Positions 7,131 to 16,176 of a DNA stretch of 64,000 bases are shown here, piece after piece. The translations under genes and the position numbers were made by a program. The number at the start of each line of letters is the position of its first letter. Positions within the stretch are counted from its first letter, which is position 1. Origin of the DNA: a bacterium (GTDB lineage: Bacteria > Desulfobacterota > Binatia > HRBIN30 > CADEER01); assembly GCA_030430165.1 (NCBI GenBank), contig JAUIGL010000011.1:36127-100126 (forward strand), in the 5' to 3' direction. The notes under the pieces were generated by a model, which worked only from the letters and a program-made list of their open reading frames with translations, searched no databases and was not told the DNA's origin.

Positions 7131-9494
7131 CTAGAGCTCGGTCTCGGAGATCGCCTCGGCCGCGATGTCCTCCTCGCAATAGGGCATGTCGACCCACTCT
7201 TCCGCCGAATAGACGCGCGTCATGTCGGCGTAGTGCGGCGACGCCGGGTCGGTCGATTGGGCATAGGTCATGACGGCGAACGCGTCGGGGCATTCGGTTT
7301 CGTCCCAGGTCACTGTCTGGATGTAGCTGTTGCCCGAGCGGATGTCGCCGAGGCCCTGGTCGTCGACGTAGCGGGCGCCGATCGCGCTGAACATCGACGA
7401 AGGGTTGCCGCCGTGGATGGCAATGCGCTGGTTGCCGTCTGGGCGGTACTGCACCTCGCCCCACGGACGATCCATCGGCAGCCCGCGACTGACCAGCTCG
7501 TCGACCGCGGCGCCGAGACCGAGCTGCACCGCTTCGATCACTGCCTCGTTGTCGGTGTTCAGCTCGCGCGGCGTGTAGACTGGGTCCTCCGGGTCGAAGG
7601 GAACGTTCCAGAAGCCGGCCGGCATGGCGACCTCGCCCCAGAACTCCTGCCAGATGTGCGAGCCGACGCTGTCGACGTCGAAACGTCCGTCCCAATCGCC
7701 GAGCACGGCGCAGGCTTCGGCGGCTGTGGCCGGGTTGTCGCTGTAGGCCGCCCAGTCGGAGACCGCGGAGCAGATGGAGAGGACGTCCGCGAGGATCAGC
7801 TCGCCGCCGAGGTTGCGGTTGCCGTACAGCATCTCCTGCATGAGCTCGATGTCGAAGCCGGGCGCGCCGAGGCCGTCGCTGCCTGCGAGACGTTCCGCGA
7901 TCTGCACGAATCCCTGACGCGTACGGAAGGACTGCTGCACCCGCTCGCGGCCGATGATCGGCGAGAAGCCCTCGAGCAGCTGGTCCGGGTTCGACAGCCA
8001 GTAGCTGTCGTTGCAGTTGGCCACGTACGTGTCCGTGTCGAGCCAGGGCAGCTCGTCGACGCCGAGGATCCCCTCGCGCGTGTTCGGCGAGTTGCCGAGC
8101 TCGCACTCGCTGCGCGAACCGTCGAGCGAAGGAAACCCCTGTGAAGTCAGCAGGCCGGTGAGGGTGGTGTCGGCGCAGGCCTCGAGCTTCTCCGCGGTGA
8201 TGTGCGGCACGGCGCCGATGTCGGCGTAGAAGGCTCGGCCGTTGCGGTCGGCGGCGATCGTGTTGACCCACGGCACGCCGAGCAGGCCGAGCGCGTCGGC
8301 GAGCTCGCCGGTATTCTGCGCCTTGCCCATCTCGAACCACTGCACCAGAGCGGCGGTGTTGAAGAGGTTGGCGTCGGCGGCGGCGAGAACGGTCCCGAAG
8401 GCGGTCGGCCAGCCGCCGACGATCTCGTTGATCCCGCCGATGTCGACGATCGGACCGAGGTGGCTCATGAAGATGGTCTCGTTGCGCGTCTCGACCGTAC
8501 CGTCTTCGAGTGTGATCTCGGCGCTGACCGGAATTGCTTCGATGTCGCGGATCTCCCCGTCGAAGCGATACTTCATCGGATCGTCCTCGAGAATCTGCAG
8601 CTCGAAGAAGGCGAAACGTCGCGCCGTGGAAACGGTGTGCGACCAGGCCAGGTTCGAGTTGAAGCCGATGTTGATCACCGGCAGTCCGTGCAGCGATGCC
8701 CCCATGACGTCGTAGACTCCGGGAATCGTCAGGTGCGCCATGTAGAATCGTTCGGGACCAGACCAGGGAAAGTGCGGGTTGCCGAAAAGGATTCCGTAAC
8801 CGGTTTGCGACGCGTCGGAGCCGACGGCGATGGCATTGCTGCCCATTTCCGTCGGCGGCGTCAGGCCGAGGTCGGCCGCCGCGAATTCAAAGCTCTGCGG
8901 TGCGCGCAGGTCGGCGGTTGCCGCCGATTCGGCGGGCGGCTCGGCGGCGATGATCGCCGGGGCCAGCGGGCCGGTGGAGCCGCGCAGGATCAGCTTGCGG
9001 AACATCTTGCCGAGGTCGATCGCGGTAATTGGGCGCACCCATTCTGCGTTGCGACAGCCCTCGGGCCCCTCGGCCAGGCCGTCGAGCCCGGTCTCGTCGA
9101 GGTAGCGGTTCATGCCGTCGGCGTAGCCGATCACCACGTCGACCAGGTCCTGCGGTGCAGAGCCGAGGAACTCGTTCTCGATGTACTCGTCGGTGTTGTA
9201 GAAGCGATAAACGAAATCTTCGGTGAGATCGCCGTCGTCGCCGAGGAGCAGAGCCGACTGTCCGTTGGCCCGCACGACTTCCTTCATCAGGACGCAGTAG
9301 TTGTCCTGCGCGTAGGCGTAGCCGTAGCCGAGGCCGAGACCGTAGTAGTCGTCGGCAGTGACGTGGGGGATGCCGTACGTCGTGCGAACGATTTTGACGC
9401 CGGCACCGCCGCTGCCGGCGGAGTCGTCGTCGGAGCAACCCGCGGTGGCGAGCGCCAATGTGGCAAGGATGGCGATGGTCCGGAAACGGTGCAT
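7131..9494 (-). CDS. Penicillin acylase family lipoprotein (Ntn hydrolase)
   Basis: 787 residues. A lipoprotein signal ends in LATAGC with Cys20 as the lipidated residue, followed by an acidic SDDD stretch. The alpha chain begins VKIVRTTYGIPHVTADD. The motif MGSNAIAVGSD places the catalytic N-terminal serine of the beta chain at about residue 219, and GNPHFPW and HGLPVINIGFNSNLAWSHTVS follow as in penicillin and acyl-homoserine-lactone acylases. Processing after Gly218 would give two chains. It probably hydrolyses an amide-linked acyl group at the outer membrane; quorum-signal degradation is one option but not shown. A GGGGAG ribosome site precedes the ATG at 9494. Confidence 0.85.
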   Translation of the reverse strand: MHRFRTIAILATLALATAGCSDDDSAGSGGAGVKIVRTTYGIPHVTADDYYGLGLGYGYAYAQDNYCVLMKEVVRANGQSALLLGDDGDLTEDFVYRFYNTDEYIENEFLGSAPQDLVDVVIGYADGMNRYLDETGLDGLAEGPEGCRNAEWVRPITAIDLGKMFRKLILRGSTGPLAPAIIAAEPPAESAATADLRAPQSFEFAAADLGLTPPTEMGSNAIAVGSDASQTGYGILFGNPHFPWSGPERFYMAHLTIPGVYDVMGASLHGLPVINIGFNSNLAWSHTVSTARRFAFFELQILEDDPMKYRFDGEIRDIEAIPVSAEITLEDGTVETRNETIFMSHLGPIVDIGGINEIVGGWPTAFGTVLAAADANLFNTAALVQWFEMGKAQNTGELADALGLLGVPWVNTIAADRNGRAFYADIGAVPHITAEKLEACADTTLTGLLTSQGFPSLDGSRSECELGNSPNTREGILGVDELPWLDTDTYVANCNDSYWLSNPDQLLEGFSPIIGRERVQQSFRTRQGFVQIAERLAGSDGLGAPGFDIELMQEMLYGNRNLGGELILADVLSICSAVSDWAAYSDNPATAAEACAVLGDWDGRFDVDSVGSHIWQEFWGEVAMPAGFWNVPFDPEDPVYTPRELNTDNEAVIEAVQLGLGAAVDELVSRGLPMDRPWGEVQYRPDGNQRIAIHGGNPSSMFSAIGARYVDDQGLGDIRSGNSYIQTVTWDETECPDAFAVMTYAQSTDPASPHYADMTRVYSAEEWVDMPYCEEDIAAEAISETEL

Positions 9495-10003
9495 GATTCT
9501 CCCCTTCGTTGTGCAGCCCCCTACCATTTCACAAGCGGGTGGGTCGGGCCATGCCTGGGGGGTTGGGTAGTGTGTTCGGTGTGATTCGCAACTGCGTTTA
9601 CTCGGGGGGCGCGGCCCGAACCCGAATTCCGTCCCCCCTTGCCAAGGGGGGACTTCAGGGGGGTCAAACGGAGCGCCATTGGCCCGAGAAAGAGTAGCTC
9701 CTTCCGGCGCGGCGTGACCTCCCCCTAACCCGCATATCCACCCAGCTTTCTACTGCGAGCGCGGATAGGCATGTGCCTCAAGTCCGTACTCCCTCACCGT
9801 CCTCGACATACTGTTCAAGTATGCCTGCGGGCGCCTCAGTCTGTGCGGCCTTGATTCACAAGCCTCTCCGCACTCTCGCTACGAAACCTGGTGAGAAATG
9901 CGGGCTAACCCCCTCCTTGGTGAGGAGGGGGGATCGGATCAAACCGACCCACTACCGGGGTCTGAGCGGCGGGTCGGCAATGGTGCAGGCGGACCCCAAC
10001 CCC
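9495..10003. other. Intergenic stretch with palindromic C/G-rich repeats
   Basis: No supported gene. Two small palindromes of the CCCCCTTGCC...GGGGGG type lie at about 9630-9662 and 9909-9935. Between them, 9770-9900 is a block ending in CGAAACCTGGTGAGAAATGC that resembles a dispersed intergenic repeat, although only one copy is in the window. Readings through this region have no coding character. Confidence 0.5.
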
Positions 10004-11179
10004 CTACTCCGCCGGCAGCTGCCGCAGAAAGAAGTCGCGGACGTTGCCTCCCATGATCTTGGCGATCTCGCCCTCGCCGAATCCCTGGTCGAGCATGGTC
10101 TGGGTGAGGATGGCGAGCTCGGACGAGTCGAGCAGCACCTCGGTTGCGCCGTCGTAGTCGGATCCCAGGGCGACGTGGTCGATGCCCATGACCTCGACCG
10201 CTCTGCGAAGCGCGCGGACGATTCCCGGCGGCGTGATGTCGCACACCGCGGCGTCCCAGAAGCCGATGCCGGCGATGCCACCGTGCTGCGCGATCGTTCG
10301 CATCAGCTCGTCGTCGAGATTGCGGCCGACGTCGCAGACGCTGCGAATGCCGCCGTGCGACAGGATCACCGGTCGCGACGACATCGCCAGGACGTCGCGC
10401 ACGACCTTGGGCGAGGCGTGCGCCACATCGATGACCAATCCGATCGCGTCGGCGCGCGCGACCACTTCGCGCCCGAACGCACTCAGCCCGGCGCCACTCG
10501 TACCGTGCAGCGAGCCGCCGAGCTGGTTGTCGAAGAAGTGGCTCAGGCCGATGACGCGCATCCCCGCGGCGTAGAGTCGATCGACTTCGTCGAGCTCGCC
10601 GTCGAGCGCGTGCGCCCCCTCGATGCCGAAGATGCCGCCGACGGTGGTCCCGCCGCGCGCTCGATCCGCGACCAGCGATCTCATCTCGGCCTGGTTGCGG
10701 ATCACTCGAAACCCGCCCTCGCTGCGCCGCTCCAGGTCGTGCAGCTTGTCGAGCTGGTAGTGCGCCCGCGCCGCGAGACTCGACCAGGTCGCCGGTGGCC
10801 ACAGCTGGGAGAGCGCGAGATAGGTGATGGTGTCGCTGTCGTCGCTGTTGGAGCGGTAGTTCTGGGCGGAGGGCGTCTTGGTGGTCGCGGTGAACACCTG
10901 TAGCGCGACGTTTCCTTGGCGCAGTCTGGGGAGGTCGACGTGGCCGCGGCTCGACCGCCGTGTCAGGTCGCGCTTCCACAGCAGCGCGTCGGAGTGCAGA
11001 TCGGCAACGAACAATTTCTCGTGTAGCGCCGCGGCGTCCGGCCGGATCTCATAGGGGGTGTGCGCCCGCGTCTTGTTGATTGCGCCTTCGACAAGCCCCG
11101 GAAGCTGAAACTGTACGAACAGAAACAGCCCTACAGCCAGCACTATCCCGATGATCATCCAACGCCGCGGCGACCGCAT
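10004..11179 (-). CDS. Membrane dipeptidase, peptidase family M19
   Basis: 391 residues. An N-terminal hydrophobic anchor (about 8-25) is followed by the M19 metal sites in order: DLHSD (His62, Asp64), the bridging glutamate in GIEGAHAL, DVAHAS, SHGG and GSDYDG. The family cleaves dipeptides, including D-amino-acid and dehydro-dipeptides, with two zinc ions; the anchor suggests a periplasmic active site. The start at 11179 is preferred over 11209 because GGGAGA lies 7 bases upstream of it. Confidence 0.88.
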   Translation of the reverse strand: MRSPRRWMIIGIVLAVGLFLFVQFQLPGLVEGAINKTRAHTPYEIRPDAAALHEKLFVADLHSDALLWKRDLTRRSSRGHVDLPRLRQGNVALQVFTATTKTPSAQNYRSNSDDSDTITYLALSQLWPPATWSSLAARAHYQLDKLHDLERRSEGGFRVIRNQAEMRSLVADRARGGTTVGGIFGIEGAHALDGELDEVDRLYAAGMRVIGLSHFFDNQLGGSLHGTSGAGLSAFGREVVARADAIGLVIDVAHASPKVVRDVLAMSSRPVILSHGGIRSVCDVGRNLDDELMRTIAQHGGIAGIGFWDAAVCDITPPGIVRALRRAVEVMGIDHVALGSDYDGATEVLLDSSELAILTQTMLDQGFGEGEIAKIMGGNVRDFFLRQLPAE

Positions 11180-11257
11180 ATCCCGTCTCCCGAAGAGAGC
11201 TCCCCGCATCCAACCAGAACGGCCCGACCCGGGAAAGTAGAAGCGGCTGCCGGTAGT

Positions 11258-11510
11258 GGGTCAGTTTGGACCTCCGGAATTGAACGGAGCCTCGCTACGC
11301 TCGGTCGTCCGAGGGACCCTCACCCGGCCTCCGGCCGACCTCTCCCACAGGGAGAGGCAACTGAATTCTCTTCTCCCTGTGGGAGAAGGACAGGATGAGG
11401 GTCCCTCGAATGGGGGCGTAGCCCCACCAATGCATCTTCGGAACATTCCAATAAACCGATCGTGGTCGGGACGCTTGAGGCTCTCTCCGAGTTTCAAATT
11501 GACCTGCTAC
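11258..11510 (+). repeat. Dispersed intergenic repeat, copy 1
   Basis: Contains the blocks GGACCTCCGGAA, CTCGCTACGCTCGGTC, AGGGACCCTCACCCGG, paired CTCTCCC/GGGAGAG palindromes, then GCCCCACCAATG and GAGTTTCAAA. The same blocks recur in order at 24808-25260 and, reversed, at 52663-52835. No gene is supported between 11180 and 11607; 11519-11557 holds a short CCGTGTTCATCCGTGTT repeat of another type. Confidence 0.7.
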
Positions 11511-11607
11511 CCGGCTGCCGCACGAATCCGTGTTCTTCCGTGTTCATCCGTGTTTGAATTCGTAGGCGCCCCACGCTTGGAACGCCGTGCCCCGAAAGGA
11601 CAACGAA

Positions 11608-12132
11608 ATGAGCCGACTCTTCGGACCGATCCGCCAGAACGGATACGTCGTCAAAGACATCGAAGCTGCGCTCCGGTACTGGGTCGAGTCGATGGGCGTC
11701 GGCCCCTGGTTTCTCGTCGAGAAGGTGGAGCTCGACTGGTTCCGCCACCGCGGCGAGGAGCAGAGTCCCGAGCTGAGCATAGCCCTGGCCAACTCGGGCG
11801 AGCTGCAGGTCGAGCTCATCCAGCAGCGCGACGCGACGCCGACGATGTACCGCGAGTTCCTCGACGCCGGACACGAAGGGCTGCAGCACGTCGCCTTCTG
11901 GTCGACCGAGTACCAGGCGCTGTACGACGACATGCTCGCCAAGGGCTATGCGCTCGGTCACGAAGGACAGATCGGCGGCGAGCGCGGCCGGTTTGCCTAC
12001 TTCGAGTCGAAGGCGCACCCCGGCTCGGTGATCGAGATCTCGGACATCAGCGGACCCAAGGGCGAGCTATTCGACTTCATTCGCAAAGCCGCGGTCGGTT
12101 GGGACGGGAAGACGCCGGTCCACAGGCTCTGA
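11608..12132 (+). CDS. VOC (glyoxalase/bleomycin-resistance) superfamily protein
   Basis: 174 residues. One vicinal-oxygen-chelate unit is evident: the start RQNGYVVKDIEAALRYWVESMGVGPWF, a middle QVELIQQ strand, and the second half GLQHVAFW and SVIEISDI. Metal-ligand candidates are the His of GLQHVAFW and the Glu of VIEI. Similar proteins include methylmalonyl-CoA epimerase-like and dioxygenase-like enzymes; the reaction cannot be told from sequence alone. The start at 11608 has AAAGGA 7 bases upstream, better than the earlier in-frame ATG. It stands alone, 83 bases before the oligopeptidase. Confidence 0.75.
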   Translation: MSRLFGPIRQNGYVVKDIEAALRYWVESMGVGPWFLVEKVELDWFRHRGEEQSPELSIALANSGELQVELIQQRDATPTMYREFLDAGHEGLQHVAFWSTEYQALYDDMLAKGYALGHEGQIGGERGRFAYFESKAHPGSVIEISDISGPKGELFDFIRKAAVGWDGKTPVHRL

Positions 12133-12215
12133 CCCGATTCGCCTTAGCTTGCCTGGCTCACCCGGGTCGGACGGTTCTGCTAGGGTGATACCTACGCAGA
12201 TTCCGAGGATTTACG

Positions 12216-14288
12216 ATGGACCGACCCTTTCTCGACGACAGCTTTCACATTCGATGGTCCCGACTCACTCCCGATCATGTCGTTCCCGATATTGGCGCGG
12301 CGATCGAGGCTGCTCAGTCGCGCATCGACGCGCTTGCCGAGGACCCGGAGCCGGAAGGCGGGCTGACCTTCGACAACACGCTTCTCGAGCTCGAGGCCGC
12401 AATGGAGTGCCTGTCACGACCGTGGGGACGGGTCGGGCACCTCGACTCGGTCTGCAACTCCGAAGCTCTGCGAGCGGCTTACAACGAAATGCTTCCGAAG
12501 GTCTCCGAGTTCTTCTCGCGGGTGCCGCTCAATCTCGGTCTCTGGCGCCGCCTCGTGGCATACAGCGCTACCGAGGAGGCGAACCGACTGACCGGCGCGC
12601 GCAAGCGCTACCTCGAGGAGACGCTCGCCGATTTTCGCAACAGCGGTGCGGATCTTGCGGACGACCGGAAGAACCGACTGCTGCAAGTCGATTCGGCGCT
12701 GGCGCGGGCGACCCAGAAATTTTCGGAAAACGTCCTCGACTCGACCAATACTTGGGAGCTGGTAGTCGACGACGAGTCGAAGCTCGACGGCCTGCCCGGC
12801 GCCGCGAAAGCGGCGGCGCGGGAGAACGCCGAGCGAAAGGGGCTCGGTACCGATGACGCGCCGAAGTGGCGCTTTACGCTGCAAGCGCCTTCGTTTCTGC
12901 CGGTGCTCGAGCACGTCCACGACGACGACCTGCGACGGCAGGTCTGGGAAGGAACCTGCACGATCGGCCGCGGTGGAGACCACGACAACACGGAATTGAT
13001 CTGGGAGATTCTCGCGCTGCGCCAGGAGAAGGCCGAGATCCTCGGCAAAGCGAACTTCGCCGATCACGTCCTCGAGCGTCGTATGGCGAAAACCGGCGCG
13101 ACTGCGCTCGGTTTCGTAGACGACCTGTTCGAGCGCACCAAGCAGTTCTTCGACCGTGAGACGGCGGAGCTGGAGGCCTACAAGGCTGAGAAAACGGAAA
13201 GCGAAACGGGACCGCTCGAGCCGTGGCAGATTCCGTACTGGAGCGAGAGGCGCCGCAAAGAGCAGTTCGATTTCGACGCCGAGGAGCTGCGCCCGTATTT
13301 CCCGATCGACGGTGTGATCGAGGGGATGTTCGACCTGGTCTCGACCATCTTCGGGCTCGACATCCGAGAACCCGCGGACAAGCCGGACGTCTGGAACGAG
13401 TCGGTCGAGTTCTACGAGATCCGAGATCGCGAAAGCGGCACGCATCTCGGCTCGTTCTATGCGGACTGGTTCCCGCGCGAGACGAAGCGAAGCGGCGCGT
13501 GGATGCACGAGCTGCATACCGGCGAACGTCACGCGGACGGCTCTCAAAGCCCGCATCTCGGCCTCGTCTGCGGCAACCTGACGCCGCCGCTCGGCGACGC
13601 GCCGGCACTGCTCCGGCACGACGAGGTCGAGACCATCTTCCATGAGTTCGGCCACCTCCTGCACCATCTGCTCGGCGAGGTCGAGGTCAAGTCGCTGAAC
13701 GGTGTCAGGGTTGCGTGGGACTTCGTCGAGCTGCCGTCGCAGATCATGCAGAACTTCTGCTGGGAGCGGGTCTCGCTCGACCGCTTCGCGCGCCATCACG
13801 AGACCGGTGCGCCGATTCCCGAAGCCTTGTTCGCGAAGATGCGCGCCGCCCGCAACTACCGTTCGGCGTCGGCAATGATGCGGCAGCTGAGCTTCGCCAA
13901 GCTCGACCTAGAGCTGCACGTCAACCAGGCGAGGAACCCGGGTCGCGAGCGCGATCTCGACGCGCTCACCGATCGGATTCTCGAGGGTTTTAGCATCCCG
14001 ACGCGAACCAAGGTGCCGACCATTGCAAGGCGGTTCGGGCATCTCTTCGCCAGCCCGGTCGGCTACGGCGCCGGCTACTACTCCTACAAGTGGGCCGAGG
14101 TGCTCGACGCAGACGCGTTCACCCGTTTTTTGGCAACCGGGGTACTCAGCCCCGAAACAGGCGCCGAGTTCCGCGAAAAGATCCTGAGCAAGGGAAATTC
14201 CGAGGATCCCGCGAAGTTGTTCCACGACTTCATGGGACGCGACCCCGACCCGGAAGCGCTGATCATCCGCAGTGGGTTGACGACCTGA
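12216..14288 (+). CDS. M3 family oligopeptidase (oligopeptidase A-like)
   Basis: 690 residues, close to the usual length of oligopeptidase A. The zinc motif HEFGH is at residues 476-480, followed by the family's third-ligand helix and VAWDFVELPSQIMQNFCWE. The C-terminal GAGYYSYKWAEVLDADAF is also typical. It degrades short peptides in the cytoplasm, including cleaved signal peptides in the characterised E. coli enzyme. GAGGAT precedes the ATG. It converges with the esterase gene, with 33 bases between stops. Confidence 0.9.
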   Translation: MDRPFLDDSFHIRWSRLTPDHVVPDIGAAIEAAQSRIDALAEDPEPEGGLTFDNTLLELEAAMECLSRPWGRVGHLDSVCNSEALRAAYNEMLPKVSEFFSRVPLNLGLWRRLVAYSATEEANRLTGARKRYLEETLADFRNSGADLADDRKNRLLQVDSALARATQKFSENVLDSTNTWELVVDDESKLDGLPGAAKAAARENAERKGLGTDDAPKWRFTLQAPSFLPVLEHVHDDDLRRQVWEGTCTIGRGGDHDNTELIWEILALRQEKAEILGKANFADHVLERRMAKTGATALGFVDDLFERTKQFFDRETAELEAYKAEKTESETGPLEPWQIPYWSERRRKEQFDFDAEELRPYFPIDGVIEGMFDLVSTIFGLDIREPADKPDVWNESVEFYEIRDRESGTHLGSFYADWFPRETKRSGAWMHELHTGERHADGSQSPHLGLVCGNLTPPLGDAPALLRHDEVETIFHEFGHLLHHLLGEVEVKSLNGVRVAWDFVELPSQIMQNFCWERVSLDRFARHHETGAPIPEALFAKMRAARNYRSASAMMRQLSFAKLDLELHVNQARNPGRERDLDALTDRILEGFSIPTRTKVPTIARRFGHLFASPVGYGAGYYSYKWAEVLDADAFTRFLATGVLSPETGAEFREKILSKGNSEDPAKLFHDFMGRDPDPEALIIRSGLTT

Positions 14289-14321
14289 GTGGTGACCGCG
14301 GCGGCGGTTTGTTCTTTGAGG

Positions 14322-15938
14322 TTAATCGCCGCGGGCGGTGAAGGCTTCGCCGTCGTTGCGCCGGACGTCGTGGAATTCCGCGCTCCAGCAGATGCCGGCA
14401 TCGAGCCGGCGCAGCTGCACGGTCGGAGTGCTCTCGAACGGGAGGAGCGAGTCGACGTCGAAGCTCTTGGTCTTCAGCTTGATCAGGCTGCGGCCCTGGT
14501 CGCCTGGTTTGAGCTGTAGCTTGAACACGCCGGCGGCAATCGCGTCGGGGTCCTTGTACTGGAAGCCGCGCGGGCCGCGATCGCGCCAGCACGGCTTGGC
14601 GCCGCACTGGCCGCCGGCGGGCAGATCGGCCTGGTGCGCCAGCAGCGCGGTTTCATCGGTGCCGTCGAACAGGCACAGCGCGTAGTCGGAATCGGCCGTC
14701 GGGTCGCCGAAGTCCGTCAGCGACGTCGCGTCACCGCGCTTCCAGCTCCAGGTCAGCTTGTCGCGGTTGGCGCCGTCGCGGTTGCGGATCTTGAGGACGG
14801 ATTTCGTCGTTTCGGTGCGGCGGCAGCTCGGGTCGGGACCGCTCGTGCCGCTGCAGACACCGTCCGCGCAGATATCGCCCCAAGTGCAGTTCTGCCCGTC
14901 GTCGCACGGGTCGGTGGTGAAGGTGCAGGTCGTGTCGGAGCAGCAGGGATCGGCCACCAGCGGGTCGCAGTCTTCGCCCGGCTCGATCGAGCCGTTGCCG
15001 CAGCGGCAGAGATCGAGACGCGATGCCAGGAAGTCGAGGATGCGCTGTGACATCGGCTCGCCGTCGACGTCGGTGCCGAGCGGCGCGCCGTGCCCGACAC
15101 CAGGCAGCGGCCACAGCTCGTGGTCGAGTCCGACGGTGGTGGCGCGATTGGCCAGCGCTACGGCTTCCGAGTAGGGCACCACCGTATCGTTGGTGCCGTG
15201 GACGATCATCAGCGGGCTGTCGTCGCCGTCGACGACGAAATCGTTGAAACCGGCGAGGGTTCCCCACAGATCGACGGTTGCGTCCAGGTACGGCGACTGC
15301 GTCGGGTAGAGAATCGGGTCGCCCGGCTCGAGGTGATCGAAATCGAATGCCGGCTCGTCGATCATGCCGGCGACCAGGGTGCAGAAGGCGCCTGCCGAGC
15401 TGCCGATGCCGCCGACGCGATTGGCGTCGACGCCGTATGTGGCGGCGTTCTCGCGCAGCCAGCGCACGGCGATACGCGTGTCCATGCCGGCGGCGTGTGC
15501 GGTGGCGAAGCGCGGGTACTCGGGGTGCGAGGGAGTGATGCCGAAAGCGACCATGACCTGCTGCATCCACGTCGGCACCGGCGGGTCGTCGCCGAACAGC
15601 CGGTAGTTGATCGACACGGCGACGAAACCCTCGGACGCCAACAGCTGGCCGAGCGCCACCATGAGGGAGTTGGTCTTCGACCCGCCGGTGAAGCTGCCGC
15701 CGTGCACCAGCACCACCCCGGGTTTGTCGGGACGCGGATCGCCGATCGGCTGGTAGACGTCGAGCAGGAGATCCATCTCCGCGTCGCCGTCGTCGACCAG
15801 GCCGGTGCCGTACACGACATTCGAGGTGACGTCGACCGAGAACTGTGCCCCGCACAGCCCCGACGCAGCAGACGAGGCCGCGAGCCAGGTCAGAATCGCC
15901 GCGACGGCGGTCGCAAAAGGCTGGCGCACGCAAAGCAT
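14322..15938 (-). CDS. Exported alpha/beta hydrolase with Cys-rich segment and shared C-terminal domain
   Basis: 538 residues from the ATG at 15938, where a signal peptide begins; an ATG at 15968 is possible. The hydrolase has an oxyanion motif VVLVHGG, a nucleophile elbow GIGSSAGA, HGTNDTVVP with the acid and GVGHGAP with the histidine, as in carboxylesterases/lipases. After residue about 325 comes a cysteine-rich stretch with CGNGSIEPGEDCD (DUF4215/Myxococcus-type). The final 160 residues contain DFGDPTADSDYALCLFD and CWSAEF. This last domain recurs in the proteins at 54245-55321 and 60321-63878. It is a secreted esterase, substrate unknown. Confidence 0.75.
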   Translation of the reverse strand: MLCVRQPFATAVAAILTWLAASSAASGLCGAQFSVDVTSNVVYGTGLVDDGDAEMDLLLDVYQPIGDPRPDKPGVVLVHGGSFTGGSKTNSLMVALGQLLASEGFVAVSINYRLFGDDPPVPTWMQQVMVAFGITPSHPEYPRFATAHAAGMDTRIAVRWLRENAATYGVDANRVGGIGSSAGAFCTLVAGMIDEPAFDFDHLEPGDPILYPTQSPYLDATVDLWGTLAGFNDFVVDGDDSPLMIVHGTNDTVVPYSEAVALANRATTVGLDHELWPLPGVGHGAPLGTDVDGEPMSQRILDFLASRLDLCRCGNGSIEPGEDCDPLVADPCCSDTTCTFTTDPCDDGQNCTWGDICADGVCSGTSGPDPSCRRTETTKSVLKIRNRDGANRDKLTWSWKRGDATSLTDFGDPTADSDYALCLFDGTDETALLAHQADLPAGGQCGAKPCWRDRGPRGFQYKDPDAIAAGVFKLQLKPGDQGRSLIKLKTKSFDVDSLLPFESTPTVQLRRLDAGICWSAEFHDVRRNDGEAFTARGD

Positions 15939-16020
15939 CGGCCGAAGATGCCATGCGTTTAGAAGCAAAGTCTACGAGAAACCTGTGTGGGATGCTGGTT
16001 TCGCTGGTTGGCGGGAAGAA

Positions 16021-16165
16021 TTTAGCCGCAGATGAACGCAGATTTCCGCAGATCACTAGAAAGACGAGACGTGATCTTCCGTTTCGTCACTGCAGACCGC
16101 GGCGCGGCAACCATATGTGTAAACCTGCCCGCCATCTGCGCCGATCAGCGTCATCTGCGGCTAAA
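16021..16165. repeat. Inverted ATCTGCG-type intergenic repeat
   Basis: TTTAGCCGCAGATGAACG at the left is answered by CGTCATCTGCGGCTAAA at the right. The same words appear at about 1231-1268. This is a dispersed palindromic element between two genes; the A-tract at its right edge could serve as the T-tract of a weak terminator for the downstream end of the 16177-17367 gene. Confidence 0.6.
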
Positions 16166-16176
16166 AAAAGAGCCCT

